Positions 16,875-25,957 of a DNA stretch of 64,000 nt are shown here, piece by piece. Location: contig NZ_LJBR01000022.1 of NCBI RefSeq assembly GCF_001282115.1, positions 1-64,000 of the forward strand, read 5' to 3'. The position numbers and the translations under genes were made by a program. A model generated the notes under the pieces. It ran no database searches and was not told the DNA's origin. It was given only the letters and a program-made list of their open reading frames with translations. Origin of the DNA: Streptomyces sp. NRRL B-24085 (GTDB taxonomy: Bacteria; Actinomycetota; Actinomycetes; Streptomycetales; Streptomycetaceae). Within the stretch, counting starts at the first letter, position 1. Each line of letters opens with the position of its first letter.

Positions 16875-18749
16875 CTACCCCTCGCGTGTGCCCTGGTACA
16901 TCTCGTCGATGAGGTGCCGGTAGGCGTGCTCGACCACCGGCCGCTTCACTTTCAGGCTCGGAGTGATCTCGCCCCGGTCCACCTCCAGGTCGCGGGGCAG
17001 CAGGCGGAACTTCCTGATCGTCTGCCACCGCTGAAGACCGGCGTTGAGTTGCCGCACGTACCCGTCGATCAGCTCGACCGTGCCGGGCGCCGCAACGACC
17101 TCCTCGTACGACGTCCCCTCCAGGCCGTTCTCCCGGGCCCACTGGAGGATCGACGGCCCGTCGAGCGCGATCAGGGCGGTGCAGAAGTTCCGGTCGGCGC
17201 CGTGGACGAGGATGTTCGACACGTACGGGCACACCGCCTTGAACTGCCCCTCGACCTCGGCCGGGGCGATGTACTTGCCGCCGGACGTCTTGATGAGGTC
17301 CTTCTTGCGGTCCGTGATCCGCAGATAGCCGTCGTTCGAGAGTTCGCCTATGTCGCCGGTGTGGAACCAGCCGTCCGCCTCCAGGACCTCGGCGGTCTTC
17401 TCCGGCAGCCCGTGGTAGCCCTCCATGATCCCGGGGCCCCGCAGCAGGATCTCCCCGTCGTCCGCGATCCGGACCTCCGTGCCGGGCAGCGGCCTGCCGA
17501 CCGTGCCGGTGCGGTAGCCGTCGGCGGGGTTGACGAAAGCGGCGGCCGAGGACTCGGTGAGGCCGTAGCCCTCCAGGATGCGGATGCCGGCCCCGGAGAA
17601 GAAGTAGCCGATCTCCGGGGCGAGGGACGCCGACCCGGAGACGCAGACGCGCAGACGCCCTCCGAGGGCCTGGCGGAGCTTGGCGTGGACGAGCCTGTCG
17701 GCGACCGCGTGCTTGACGCTCAGGCCCGCCGAGACGGAAGCGGAGCCGGAGTTGCGGAAGTTGTCCTGACTGACCTCGGCGTACTCGCGGGCCACCCCGG
17801 CGGCCCACCGGAAGATCCTGAACTTGGCGCCACCGGCCGCACGGGCCTTTGCCGCGACCCCGTTGTAGACCTTCTCGAAGATGCGTGGCACGGCAGCCAT
17901 GTACGTGGGCCGGACCACCGGAAGGTTCTCGGTGATCCTGTCGGCGCGGCCGTCGACGGCGATGACATGACCGACCTCGATGTGGGTGGAGGTCAGCGCC
18001 TTGCCGAAGACGTGCGAGAGCGGCAGCCACAGGTACTCCACGTCGGTGGCGCGGAGCAGTCTCGTGGCGGCGGTCGCCTTGGCCATGTACGCCCAGTTGT
18101 CGTGCGGCAGCCGCACGCCCTTGGGGCGGCCGGTGGTGCCGGAGGTGTAGATGAGGGTGGCGAGCTGGTCCCTGGTGATCGCGCCGACCCGCTCCTTGAT
18201 CAGGTCGGGGTCCTTCTCCAGGCGGGCGGCGCCACGGGCCTCCAGATCGGCGAGGGTGAGCACGAAGTCGCTCGACTCCACGCCCGCCGGGTCGATCAGC
18301 ACGACATGGGTGAGCGCGGGCAGCTCACCGCGCTTCTCGACGGCCTTGGCGAGCTGGGCCGCGTCCTCCGCGATCAGCACCCGGCTGCCTGAGTCGGAGA
18401 GGATGTACGCCGATTCGTCGGCGTTGGTCTGCGGATAGACGGTGGTGGTCGCCGCGCCGGCGCACATGATGCCGAGGTCCGCGAGGATCCAGTCGATCCG
18501 GGTCGAGGAGGCCAACGCCACCCGTTCCTCGGGGCGCACCCCCAGCTCGATCAGACCGGCCGCGATGTCGTGGACCCGCTCGGCGGCCTGCGCCCACGTG
18601 AGCGACTTCCAGGCGTCCGGGCCCTCGCCGCCGGACGGCGGGGCCGGGTAACGATAGGCCTCGGCGTCCGGGGTGAGCGCGACGCGCTCCAGGAAGAGGC
18701 CCGCGACGGACGGTGGACGGTCCCCTGTGGGCGTCTGTGTGTTGTGCAC
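16875..18749 (-). CDS. Long-chain fatty acid-CoA ligase (FadD15-like)
   Basis: 624 residues, GTG start with GGAGG six bases upstream. ANL superfamily adenylating enzyme: P-loop YTSGTTGRPKG near residue 202, A5 motif EGYGLTESS near 399, A7 motif WFHTGDIGELSNDGYLRITD near 470, and Lys-bearing ITPSLKVKR close to the C terminus. The lid region RKKDLIKTSGGKYIAP is typical of the long-chain acyl-CoA synthetase branch common in actinomycetes. Converts a free fatty acid, ATP and CoA to acyl-CoA. It stands alone, convergent with the LuxR-type regulator, and has no visible operon partner. Confidence 0.93.
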   Translation of the reverse strand: MHNTQTPTGDRPPSVAGLFLERVALTPDAEAYRYPAPPSGGEGPDAWKSLTWAQAAERVHDIAAGLIELGVRPEERVALASSTRIDWILADLGIMCAGAATTTVYPQTNADESAYILSDSGSRVLIAEDAAQLAKAVEKRGELPALTHVVLIDPAGVESSDFVLTLADLEARGAARLEKDPDLIKERVGAITRDQLATLIYTSGTTGRPKGVRLPHDNWAYMAKATAATRLLRATDVEYLWLPLSHVFGKALTSTHIEVGHVIAVDGRADRITENLPVVRPTYMAAVPRIFEKVYNGVAAKARAAGGAKFRIFRWAAGVAREYAEVSQDNFRNSGSASVSAGLSVKHAVADRLVHAKLRQALGGRLRVCVSGSASLAPEIGYFFSGAGIRILEGYGLTESSAAAFVNPADGYRTGTVGRPLPGTEVRIADDGEILLRGPGIMEGYHGLPEKTAEVLEADGWFHTGDIGELSNDGYLRITDRKKDLIKTSGGKYIAPAEVEGQFKAVCPYVSNILVHGADRNFCTALIALDGPSILQWARENGLEGTSYEEVVAAPGTVELIDGYVRQLNAGLQRWQTIRKFRLLPRDLEVDRGEITPSLKVKRPVVEHAYRHLIDEMYQGTREG

Positions 18750-18876
18750 TACTTCCTCCGGATATCGGTGGGGCTGCGGTCGGGGTGATCAGACCTGAGC
18801 GGTTGGGGAGCGGCGGCCCATGGGGCATGCGCCGGCCGTGAAAGGGCAGCGGGCCTGAGTGCCACGGACGTCGCAG

Positions 18877-18933
18877 GACGGCTGCGGGTCCGTCGTGGCC
18901 GGTCGCGCAGTTCCCCGCGTCCTTGGGTGCGCC
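18877..18933. repeat. Probable degenerate Streptomyces intergenic repeat
   Basis: The stretch running through tggccggtcgcgcagttccc resembles a short sequence that recurs between genes in many Streptomyces genomes (the ggtcgcgcagttccccgcg type). Recognition is from memory of such sequences, not from a search. It lies in the 287-bp gap between the acyl-CoA ligase and the sensor kinase, which otherwise shows no feature. Confidence 0.4.
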
Positions 18934-19036
18934 ATGTGGATGTGCTCGTGCAGCCGCGTACGGCGGGAAGGGGACGGCAGGTCGGGGTGCCCGGCGGCTG
19001 GTGAGGGTCAGCCGGCCGGGTGCCGTGGGCGGACCG

Positions 19037-20452
19037 TCAAGGGCGACGGCCGCGCGGGAGCCGGATGGTGACGGTGGTTCCGACCCCCACCTGCGAGTCC
19101 ACGTCCACCTGTCCGTGGTGGGCGTGGACGATGGCTTCCACGATGGCCAGGCCGAGACCGGAACCGCCGTACGCGCGGCTGCGGCTGGCCTCCGCGCGCC
19201 AGAAACGCTCGAAGACGCGGGGCAGGTCCTCGGCCGCGATTCCCGGGCCGTCGTCGACGACACTCAGTTCCACGGTCTCCCGGCTCAGGGCGACCTCGAC
19301 GCGCACGGCGGTCTGAGCCGGAGTGTGCTGGACCGCGTTGCCGACGAGGTTGCGCAGGACCTGTTGCAGACGGGCGGCGTCGCCGACGACGGCGGCAGGC
19401 GGTGCGGGTGCCATGGCGATGTCGCGCTGGGGGTAGATGATCTGGGCGTCCTCGACGACGCCGGCGGCCAGGACGGTGATGTCCACGTCGTCCTGCTCGA
19501 CCGGGCGGCCGGCGTCCAGGCGGGCGAGCAGTGCGAGATCCTCCACGAGCAGGCGCATCCGCCCCACTTCGTTCTCGATGTGCTCGAGCGCGGTCTCCAG
19601 GCCCGGTCCGGAAAGGCCGCCCTGGCGGTGCAGGTCGAGCCAGCCGGAGATGGTGGACAGGGGAGTGCGCAGTTCATGGGAGGTGTCGGCGGCCAGCGAG
19701 CGGACGGTCGCCTCCGCTCGGGCCTGCGCGTCGAACGCCCGGTTGACCGCCTTGGCCAGCAGGTCGGCCTCGCTGCCGTTGCGATGGGTGGGCAGCCGTT
19801 CGGTCAGGGAGCCCGCGGCGATGGCGTCGGCGCTGCGGGCCATACGGGCGAGCGGGCGCATGCCCAGCCGCAGAACCACGACGGACAGCCCGAGCAGCAC
19901 CAGTAACGCGCCGCCGATCAATGCCAGTTGGCGTCCGATGAGCGCGTCGGTGGTGGCGTCGTCGACGGATGTGTCGATGGTGAGGATGACGGCCGCCGGT
20001 GCCACGGTGCCTTCAGCGGGCCCGCGGTCGATGACCAGTCCGGGGCTCGGGATGCGTACGGCGCTGAGATCACCGCCCTCCACGGTGACCACACTTCCCG
20101 TCGGCGCCGTCGCGCTGAAGGCGGCCACCTCGGTGGCGGCCCGGGACGCTGAGCCGGTGCTCAGCAGGACCCTGTTGTCCTCGTCGACGGCCACCGTGCC
20201 CAGGGGCGAGCCGAGAAGTGCGCCGAGCTGGTCGGCGTCGGCGGTCTGCGGTCCCTGACGGATGACCCGCGCCAGGCGCGCCGCGTTGGCCTTGAGGGTG
20301 TCCTCGTTGCGTCGGTCCAGGAAGTCCTCCAGGAGAAAGGCGCTGATGACGGCGCTGGCGACAAGGCCGACGACGAGGAGGACCGCCAGGCCGGCGAGCA
20401 GGCGCAGACGGACGCTGGAGGAGGCCCAGGGAAGACGGCCGCTCAGTCTCAT
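19037..20452 (-). CDS. Sensor histidine kinase (two-component system 1)
   Basis: 471 residues from an ATG overlapping the regulator stop (ATGA). Two membrane helices (about residues 13-38 and 175-197) flank an extracellular sensor loop of roughly 135 residues. A HAMP domain follows (RPLARMARSADAIAAGSLTERL). The phospho-acceptor is the His in DTSHELRTPLSTI. The catalytic domain shows the N box (NLVGNAVQHTP), G1 (VVDDGPGI), F box (FERFW) and G2 (GSGLGLAIVEAI). It phosphorylates the OmpR-type regulator encoded immediately upstream. The MMPL exporter upstream on the same strand is the likely target or partner. The signal is unknown. Confidence 0.92.
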   Translation of the reverse strand: MRLSGRLPWASSSVRLRLLAGLAVLLVVGLVASAVISAFLLEDFLDRRNEDTLKANAARLARVIRQGPQTADADQLGALLGSPLGTVAVDEDNRVLLSTGSASRAATEVAAFSATAPTGSVVTVEGGDLSAVRIPSPGLVIDRGPAEGTVAPAAVILTIDTSVDDATTDALIGRQLALIGGALLVLLGLSVVVLRLGMRPLARMARSADAIAAGSLTERLPTHRNGSEADLLAKAVNRAFDAQARAEATVRSLAADTSHELRTPLSTISGWLDLHRQGGLSGPGLETALEHIENEVGRMRLLVEDLALLARLDAGRPVEQDDVDITVLAAGVVEDAQIIYPQRDIAMAPAPPAAVVGDAARLQQVLRNLVGNAVQHTPAQTAVRVEVALSRETVELSVVDDGPGIAAEDLPRVFERFWRAEASRSRAYGGSGLGLAIVEAIVHAHHGQVDVDSQVGVGTTVTIRLPRGRRP

Positions 20453-21171
20453 GTGTCGTCCTGCTCTCGGAGGGTGTAGCCGACGCCGCGCACGGTACGC
20501 AGCAGCGGCGTCCGGCCCTGGTCGATCTTGCGCCGCAGGTTGGAGACGAAACGCTCGACGACCACGGAGTCCCCGCCGAAGTCGTACTGCCACACGGCCT
20601 CCAGGATCTGGGCGCGGGAGAGGACCTGCCCCTGGTGACTGAGCAGGTAGTGCAACAGCCGGTACTCGGTGGGAGACAGTTCGACGAGCTGTCCGCCCCG
20701 GCGGACCTCGTGACGCAGGTCGTCGAGCGTGAGGTCGTCACAGGACAGGCGTGTCTCCTCGGCGGCGGCGGGCGCTCCGCCCCGGGCGCGGCGCAGCAGG
20801 GCCTGCAGGCGGGCGCCGACCTCGACGACGCTGAAGGGTTTGGTGACGTAGTCGTCGCCTCCCAGGCGCAGCCCTCGTACGCGGTCCTCGACGGCGTCGC
20901 GCGCGGTGAGGAAGAGGACGGGGACGTCGATGGCACGGGAGCGCAGGAGTTGGAGGATCTCGAAGCCGTCGGCGCCGGGGAGCATCACGTCGAGGACGAT
21001 GACGTCCGGAGGGCGGCGGGCGACCTGGTCGAGGGCCTCGCTCAGGTCGCCGGCCGTTTCGACGTCGAATCCGGCGAACTCCAGTGCCGAGATCAGCAGG
21101 CGCCTGATACCGGGATCGTCGTCGACGACGAGGACGCGGTCGGCGGTGGCCGGCGTGTTGTCGGCGTTCAT
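20449..21171 (-). CDS. OmpR-type response regulator (two-component system 1)
   Basis: 240 residues from an ATG with AGGAG upstream; a longer in-frame start at 21264 adds only a low-complexity Pro/Ala stretch. The receiver domain is complete: acidic DDD in VLVVDDDPG, phospho-acceptor Asp in VIVLDVMLPG, Thr in FLTARD and Lys in DDYVTKPF. A winged-helix output domain ends the protein (VELSPTEYRLLHYLL, VWQYDFGGDSVVVERFVSNLRRKI). Translationally coupled to the kinase and 100 bp downstream of the MMPL gene, so the three probably form one operon. Confidence 0.93.
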   Translation of the reverse strand: MNADNTPATADRVLVVDDDPGIRRLLISALEFAGFDVETAGDLSEALDQVARRPPDVIVLDVMLPGADGFEILQLLRSRAIDVPVLFLTARDAVEDRVRGLRLGGDDYVTKPFSVVEVGARLQALLRRARGGAPAAAEETRLSCDDLTLDDLRHEVRRGGQLVELSPTEYRLLHYLLSHQGQVLSRAQILEAVWQYDFGGDSVVVERFVSNLRRKIDQGRTPLLRTVRGVGYTLREQDDT

Positions 21172-21271
21172 GTGTGCTCCTGGTGGCGGCAGCGGAAGAC
21201 CGGGGTCTGCCGCTGCCGCCGGTGGGGCCGATCCGGGTGTCCCGGTAGCGGCGCTGCTGGTCATGGTGTGG

Positions 21272-23536
21272 TCACAGGTGTGCGGGGGTTGATTCCTTGG
21301 CGGGGGCGTGCGGGGCCGCCGGCCGGGGGGCGTGGAAGTTCTCGCCCTCGACGTCGAGACGGGGCAGCACCCGGTCGAGGCGTCGTGGCAGCCACCAGGC
21401 CCGGTCCCCGAGGAGCGCCAGCACCGCCGGCACCAGGGTCATGCGGACCAGGAAGGCGTCCACCATGACTCCGAAGGCCAGGGCGAAGGCGATCGGCATG
21501 ATGTCGGCGTCGTGGGAGAACAGGAAGCTGACGAACACCGAGATCATGATGAGTGCCGCAGAAGCTACCACACGGGCGGAGTTGCGGGCCCCGTTGAGGA
21601 TGGCCGCGCGGGCGTCACGGTGGCGGTTGTAGTCCTCCCGTACGGCGGAGACGAGGAACACCTCGTAGTCCATGGCCAGCCCGAAGAGCACGGACATCAC
21701 GATGATGGGCACAAAGCTGGCCACCGGGCCCTCGCTGGGTACGCCCAGCACTCCGGCCAGCCAGCCCCACTGGAAGACCGCGACGGTGGCACCGAAGGCG
21801 GCGCCCACGGACAGCAGGAACCCGAGGGTCGCCTTGACCGGGATGGCGATCGACCGGAAGGCGATCATCAGCAGGAGCAGGGAGAGGCCGACGACGACGA
21901 TCACGAACGGCACGAGCGCGCCGCTGAGCTTGTCGGAGACGTCGATGCTGACCGCGGTCATACCGGTGACGGCCACGTAGGAGCCGCTGGACTGTGCCAG
22001 TGGCTGCATCTGGGTGCGCAGCCGGGCCACGAGGCCGCTGGTCTCCTCGGACCGCGGTCCGCTCTCGGGGATGACCTGGATCCTGGCCGCCGTGGCGTCC
22101 TCGGCCAGGTCGACACCGCTGACGTCCGCGATGCCGTCGACCTTCCCGAGCTCGTCCTCGACGGCGGCGGCCGTGGAGTTGGCGGTGGCGGGGTCGTCGT
22201 TCTCGACGAGTACGACGAGGGGGCCGTTGGCGCCGGGACCGAAGGCGTCACCGATCACGTCGTAGGCCTGGCGGCTGGAACTGCTCGTGTCGCTGGAACC
22301 CTCGTCGGTGAGCGCCAGCTTCAGCTCCATGCCGGGAACGGCCAGGGCGATCAGCACGGCGGTTCCCAGGATGAGGTTGCGCACAGGGTGGCGCAGCACG
22401 CCCTCGGTCCAGCGCACGCCCATCGTGGCCGTCCGGCCGTCGTGTGCCGCCGACCTCATGGCGCGCCTACGGCCGATCAGGGGCAGGAACCGGCGGCGCC
22501 GGACCGCTGCCCGGGGTGCCCGGAGTGCTCGGGGGGTGAGCCGGTGGCCGGCCATCGCCATCAGGGCGGGCAGCAGGGTCAGGGCGGTGATCACGGCGAC
22601 GGCGACCGCTCCCGCCGAGGCCAGTCCCATCGAGGTAAGCATCGGTACGCCGGCCACCGACAGACCGGCGAGCGCGATCAGGACGGTGGCTCCGGCGAAC
22701 ACGACGGCGCTGCCCGCGGTGGCGGTGGCCCTGGCGATGGACTCCTTGACCGGCATACCCGCACCCAGTTGGGCGCGATGGCGGGAGACGATGAACAGGG
22801 CGTAGTCGATACCGACGGCGAGCCCCAGCATGATCGCCAGGGTGGGCGCGTTGTCGGAGACGTCGAACACCGTGGCCAGGCCCATCATCGCGGCCACCGT
22901 TCCGACGATGCCGAGAATCGCGGTGAGCAGGGGCAGACCGGCGGCGAGGAGCGACCCGAACGTGATCACCAGGATGATCAGCGCCACGCCCAGACCGAGC
23001 AGTTCACCGGGCCCCACGGGCGGGTGCGAGGTCTCGTACGGCTCACCGCCGTAGATGGTCCGCAGGCCTGCCCGCTCCGCCGACGCCCCGGCGGCCCTCA
23101 CCGCGTCCAGCGTGCCCTCCGGCACGTCGTCGGCCTCCTTGGTGGTGAACGTGACCTCGGCCACCGCGGTGCGCCCGTCCCCGGAGACGGTGTCGTCCCG
23201 CGCCGGGTCGCTGACCTCGCTCACCCCCGGCACGCGGCCCGTGGCGTCCAGGGTGGCCTTCAGGGAGTCCCGCAGATCCGGCTCGGTCACCTTGTGCCCA
23301 GCCGGCGCCTGGAACACGATCCGCGCCGACTGCGCATCGGGCTCGGGGAAGTGCCGTTCCATCTTCGTCAGCGCCGTCTGGGCCGGGGAGCCGGGAATGG
23401 AGCTGCTGTCGGCGAAGGAGCCGGCGAAGGAAACCCCGAGACCGACCACCGCGAGGAGGCCCAGGAGCCACCCGGTCAACATCGTGCGCCAACGGCGAGC
23501 GCCGAACGCGCCCAGCCGGTACAAGAGCGTAGCCAT
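21272..23536 (-). CDS. MMPL-family RND-type membrane exporter
   Basis: 754 residues from an ATG preceded by GAGGGA; a GTG five codons earlier is weaker. Two homologous halves each have one N-terminal helix, a large extracellular loop and a bundle of five helices. TM4-like motifs GLAVGIDYALFIVSRHR near residue 240 and GLAMDYEVFLVSAVREDY near 620 carry the conserved Asp-Tyr pair of proton-driven MMPL transporters. Family members export lipids, siderophores or hydrophobic metabolites. First gene of a probable operon with a two-component system; the substrate is not evident. Confidence 0.9.
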   Translation of the reverse strand: MATLLYRLGAFGARRWRTMLTGWLLGLLAVVGLGVSFAGSFADSSSIPGSPAQTALTKMERHFPEPDAQSARIVFQAPAGHKVTEPDLRDSLKATLDATGRVPGVSEVSDPARDDTVSGDGRTAVAEVTFTTKEADDVPEGTLDAVRAAGASAERAGLRTIYGGEPYETSHPPVGPGELLGLGVALIILVITFGSLLAAGLPLLTAILGIVGTVAAMMGLATVFDVSDNAPTLAIMLGLAVGIDYALFIVSRHRAQLGAGMPVKESIARATATAGSAVVFAGATVLIALAGLSVAGVPMLTSMGLASAGAVAVAVITALTLLPALMAMAGHRLTPRALRAPRAAVRRRRFLPLIGRRRAMRSAAHDGRTATMGVRWTEGVLRHPVRNLILGTAVLIALAVPGMELKLALTDEGSSDTSSSSRQAYDVIGDAFGPGANGPLVVLVENDDPATANSTAAAVEDELGKVDGIADVSGVDLAEDATAARIQVIPESGPRSEETSGLVARLRTQMQPLAQSSGSYVAVTGMTAVSIDVSDKLSGALVPFVIVVVGLSLLLLMIAFRSIAIPVKATLGFLLSVGAAFGATVAVFQWGWLAGVLGVPSEGPVASFVPIIVMSVLFGLAMDYEVFLVSAVREDYNRHRDARAAILNGARNSARVVASAALIMISVFVSFLFSHDADIMPIAFALAFGVMVDAFLVRMTLVPAVLALLGDRAWWLPRRLDRVLPRLDVEGENFHAPRPAAPHAPAKESTPAHL

Positions 23537-23623
23537 CAAAGATTCCCTCACTGTGCGGAAGACGACCCGTCACATCCTTCTGAGGGGACTTGACGACCGC
23601 CGCACGCGGAACTTGAGGGTTTT

Positions 23624-23650
23624 CTGACGGTTAGGCTCCGGTGCCGTCAG
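23624..23650 (-). terminator. Weak hairpin after the LysR gene
   Basis: ctgacgg and ccgtcag (7 bp perfect) enclose a 13-nt loop that overlaps the LysR stop codon at 23647-23649. On the minus strand it is followed by AAAACCC, not a U tract. It may separate the LysR transcript from the MMPL operon. Confidence 0.4.
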
Positions 23651-24651
23651 GCAGGCCGGGCACCGGACAGGGGCCGGCCGGTGCCCGGGGTGACCGCCGA
23701 CTGATCCCCGGCGTGGTCCAGTCGCAGCGGGAGCCGCGCGGCGAGGTGGTCGATGAGGGCGCTGACGCGTCGCGGGACATGCCCGTCCTCCTCCAGGAGG
23801 GCGTAGATGTCGGCGGCCGGTGTCGACAGGTGCGGCAGGACCCGCACGAGCTCGCCGCGCTCCAGATGCGGCCTGACATGCCACTCCGAGCGCATGATCA
23901 CACCACGGCCCTCCAGGGCCCAGCCGGTCACCACGTCACCGTCGTTGCTGGACAGGCTGCCGTGCACCCGCACATGCCGGGGGCGGTCCGCGTCCCCGAA
24001 GCGCCAGAGCGCGAAGTCGCTCTCGTTCTCCCGCAGCACGATGCAGTTGTGCCGGGCCAGGTCCTCGATGCTGTCCGGGGTGCCGTGCTCGGCGAGGTAG
24101 GACGGCGCCGCGCACGGCACGCGCCGGTTCCTGGCCAGCCGCCGCATGCGCAGCGAGGAGTCGGGCGGCATGCCCACATGCACGGCCACGTCGAACTCAC
24201 GCCGGTGGGGCCGCAGCGGCAGCGCGGACGTCTGCAACCGGACGTGCAGTTCCGGGTGGGCCGCGGCGAACTCGCCGAGCAGTGGCGCGATGTGCGCGCG
24301 ACCGAGACCGAGCGTGGCCTCGACGACCACGGACCCGCGCAAGCCCCCGGCCGTGTCGGTGATCGTGTCCTCCAGCTCGCGCACCTGGTCCAGGATCGCC
24401 TCGACGCGCGCCGCGTAGAGCTCGCCCTCCGACGTGAGCACGAGTCGGCGGGCACCGCGCTGCACGAGCCGGACGTCCAGGCGGCGCTCCAGCGCGCTGA
24501 GGCGCTTGCTGACGACGGGCAGCGAGCAGCCGAGTTCTCGCGACGCGGCGGTCAGCGTCTCGCTCGACGCGACCACGTGGAAGAACTGCAGGTCGTCCAC
24601 GGCTGAACGGCTCTTGGAGGAGGGGCGACCAGAACGCCGGGGGCTTTCCAT
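23647..24651 (-). CDS. LysR-family transcriptional regulator of module 2
   Basis: 334 residues. The helix-turn-helix spans about residues 20-75: DDLQFFHVVASSETLTAASR, then SLPVVSKRLSALERRL. A periplasmic-binding-type effector domain follows (RGSVVVEATLGLGRAHIAPLL onward). The first 17 residues (basic and Ser-rich) precede the usual family start, so a GTG at 24600 is a possible alternative. Transcribed divergently from the tartrate/malate-type dehydrogenase with a 148-bp intergenic region, the standard LysR arrangement; it is expected to activate the large plus-strand cluster in response to a pathway intermediate. Confidence 0.88.
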   Translation of the reverse strand: MESPRRSGRPSSKSRSAVDDLQFFHVVASSETLTAASRELGCSLPVVSKRLSALERRLDVRLVQRGARRLVLTSEGELYAARVEAILDQVRELEDTITDTAGGLRGSVVVEATLGLGRAHIAPLLGEFAAAHPELHVRLQTSALPLRPHRREFDVAVHVGMPPDSSLRMRRLARNRRVPCAAPSYLAEHGTPDSIEDLARHNCIVLRENESDFALWRFGDADRPRHVRVHGSLSSNDGDVVTGWALEGRGVIMRSEWHVRPHLERGELVRVLPHLSTPAADIYALLEEDGHVPRRVSALIDHLAARLPLRLDHAGDQSAVTPGTGRPLSGARPA

Positions 24652-24662
24652 GGGGGAAAACG

Positions 24663-24711
24663 TACCTTGCCATTAACGCCCTTGTAACGACTGTCACCGC
24701 TGGCCAAGGTA
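24663..24711. promoter_or_regulatory. Divergent control region between LysR and dehydrogenase genes
   Basis: The inverted arms taccttg (24663-24669) and caaggta (24705-24711) flank the middle of the intergenic gap. No classical short T-N11-A box stands out. Binding by the LysR protein is plausible from position only. Confidence 0.35.
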
Positions 24712-24799
24712 GGACCCAGCCGCGCCGTGACCGGAATGCCTCTGGACGGAGTGCCCGTCACCGGCCTTGCGCATCAATCCGTGGACTGGGAGTGAACTC

Positions 24800-25957
24800 G
24801 TGCCGCACAGCTATCGCATCGCAGCGATTCCGGGCGACGGGATCGGACGCGAGGTCGTCCCGGAGGGGCTGCGGTGCCTGCGGGCCGCAGCCGAGACGCA
24901 CGGGTTCGCACTCGACGTCACCGAGTTCGACTTCGCCAGCGCCGACTACTGGTTGAAACACGGCACGATGCTGCCGGAGAACTGGCGAGACGTACTCGGA
25001 GAGTTCGACGCGATCTTCTTCGGCGCGGTCGGATGGCCGGAGGTGGTCCCGGACCATGTCTCGTTGTGGGGCAGCCTGCTCCAGTTGCGCCGGGGCTTCG
25101 ACCAGTACGTCAATCTGCGTCCCGTCCGGCTGCTGCGCGGTGTGCGCAGTCCGCTGCGTGACCACCAGCCGGGCGACATCGACTTCTACGTGGTGCGGGA
25201 GAACACCGAGGGGGAGTACTCCAGCATCGGCGGCCGGATCTTCGAGGGCACCGACCGCGAGACGGTGGTGCAGGAGACGGTCATGACGCGCACCGGCGTC
25301 GACCGTGTCCTGCGCTACGCCTTCGAACTCGCCTCGTCCCGGCCGGGCAAGCACCTGACGTGGGCGACGAAGAGCAACGGGATCTCGATCTCCATGCCCT
25401 ACTGGGACGAGCGCGCGACCGAGATGGCCGCCCGGTACCCCGAGGTGACCGCGGACAAGGACCACATCGACATCCTGACCGCGAAGTTCGTCCTCCAGCC
25501 CGACCGGTACGACGTGGTGGTCGCCAGCAACCTGTTCGGCGACATCCTCTCCGACCTCGGCCCGGCCTGCACCGGGACGATCGGCATCGCGCCCAGCGCG
25601 AACATCAACCCCGACCGCTCCTTCCCCAGTCTCTTCGAGCCGGTGCACGGTTCGGCTCCGGACATCGCCGGTCTCGGTGTCGCCAACCCTGTCGGGCAGA
25701 TCTGGAGCGGCGCCATGATGCTCAGCCACCTCGGCGAGCACGAGGCGGCCGCGCACGTCGTGGCCGCGATCGAGAGCGTTCTGGACGAGCGGCCCGAGGT
25801 GGTCACCCCCGACCTCGGGGGCACGGGGACCACCGTCGGGCTCGGCAAGGCCATCGCGGCGCGGATCACCGCGGGCTCCCCCGCCGGCCCCGGCGGGGGA
25901 GCGACGACCGGTGACGCCGCCGGCCACGCGGTCGAAGAGGGGGTCGCGGCGTCATGA
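24800..25957 (+). CDS. Tartrate/D-malate dehydrogenase-like beta-decarboxylating dehydrogenase
   Basis: 385 residues from a GTG with GGGAG seven bases upstream. Belongs to the isocitrate/isopropylmalate dehydrogenase superfamily: IPGDGIGREVVPEG at the N terminus, VRENTEGEYS near residue 130, the metal-binding NLFGDILSDLGP near 250, and EPVHGSAPDIAG near 285. The sequence around FYVVRENTEGEYSS and ATKSNGI resembles tartrate dehydrogenase and D-malate dehydrogenase. Expected to oxidise a 2-hydroxy-dicarboxylic acid with NAD and Mn or Mg, often with loss of CO2. The C terminus has a Gly/Ala-rich tail of about 20 residues. First gene of the module 2 operon; overlaps the next by ATGA. Confidence 0.85.
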   Translation: MPHSYRIAAIPGDGIGREVVPEGLRCLRAAAETHGFALDVTEFDFASADYWLKHGTMLPENWRDVLGEFDAIFFGAVGWPEVVPDHVSLWGSLLQLRRGFDQYVNLRPVRLLRGVRSPLRDHQPGDIDFYVVRENTEGEYSSIGGRIFEGTDRETVVQETVMTRTGVDRVLRYAFELASSRPGKHLTWATKSNGISISMPYWDERATEMAARYPEVTADKDHIDILTAKFVLQPDRYDVVVASNLFGDILSDLGPACTGTIGIAPSANINPDRSFPSLFEPVHGSAPDIAGLGVANPVGQIWSGAMMLSHLGEHEAAAHVVAAIESVLDERPEVVTPDLGGTGTTVGLGKAIAARITAGSPAGPGGGATTGDAAGHAVEEGVAAS

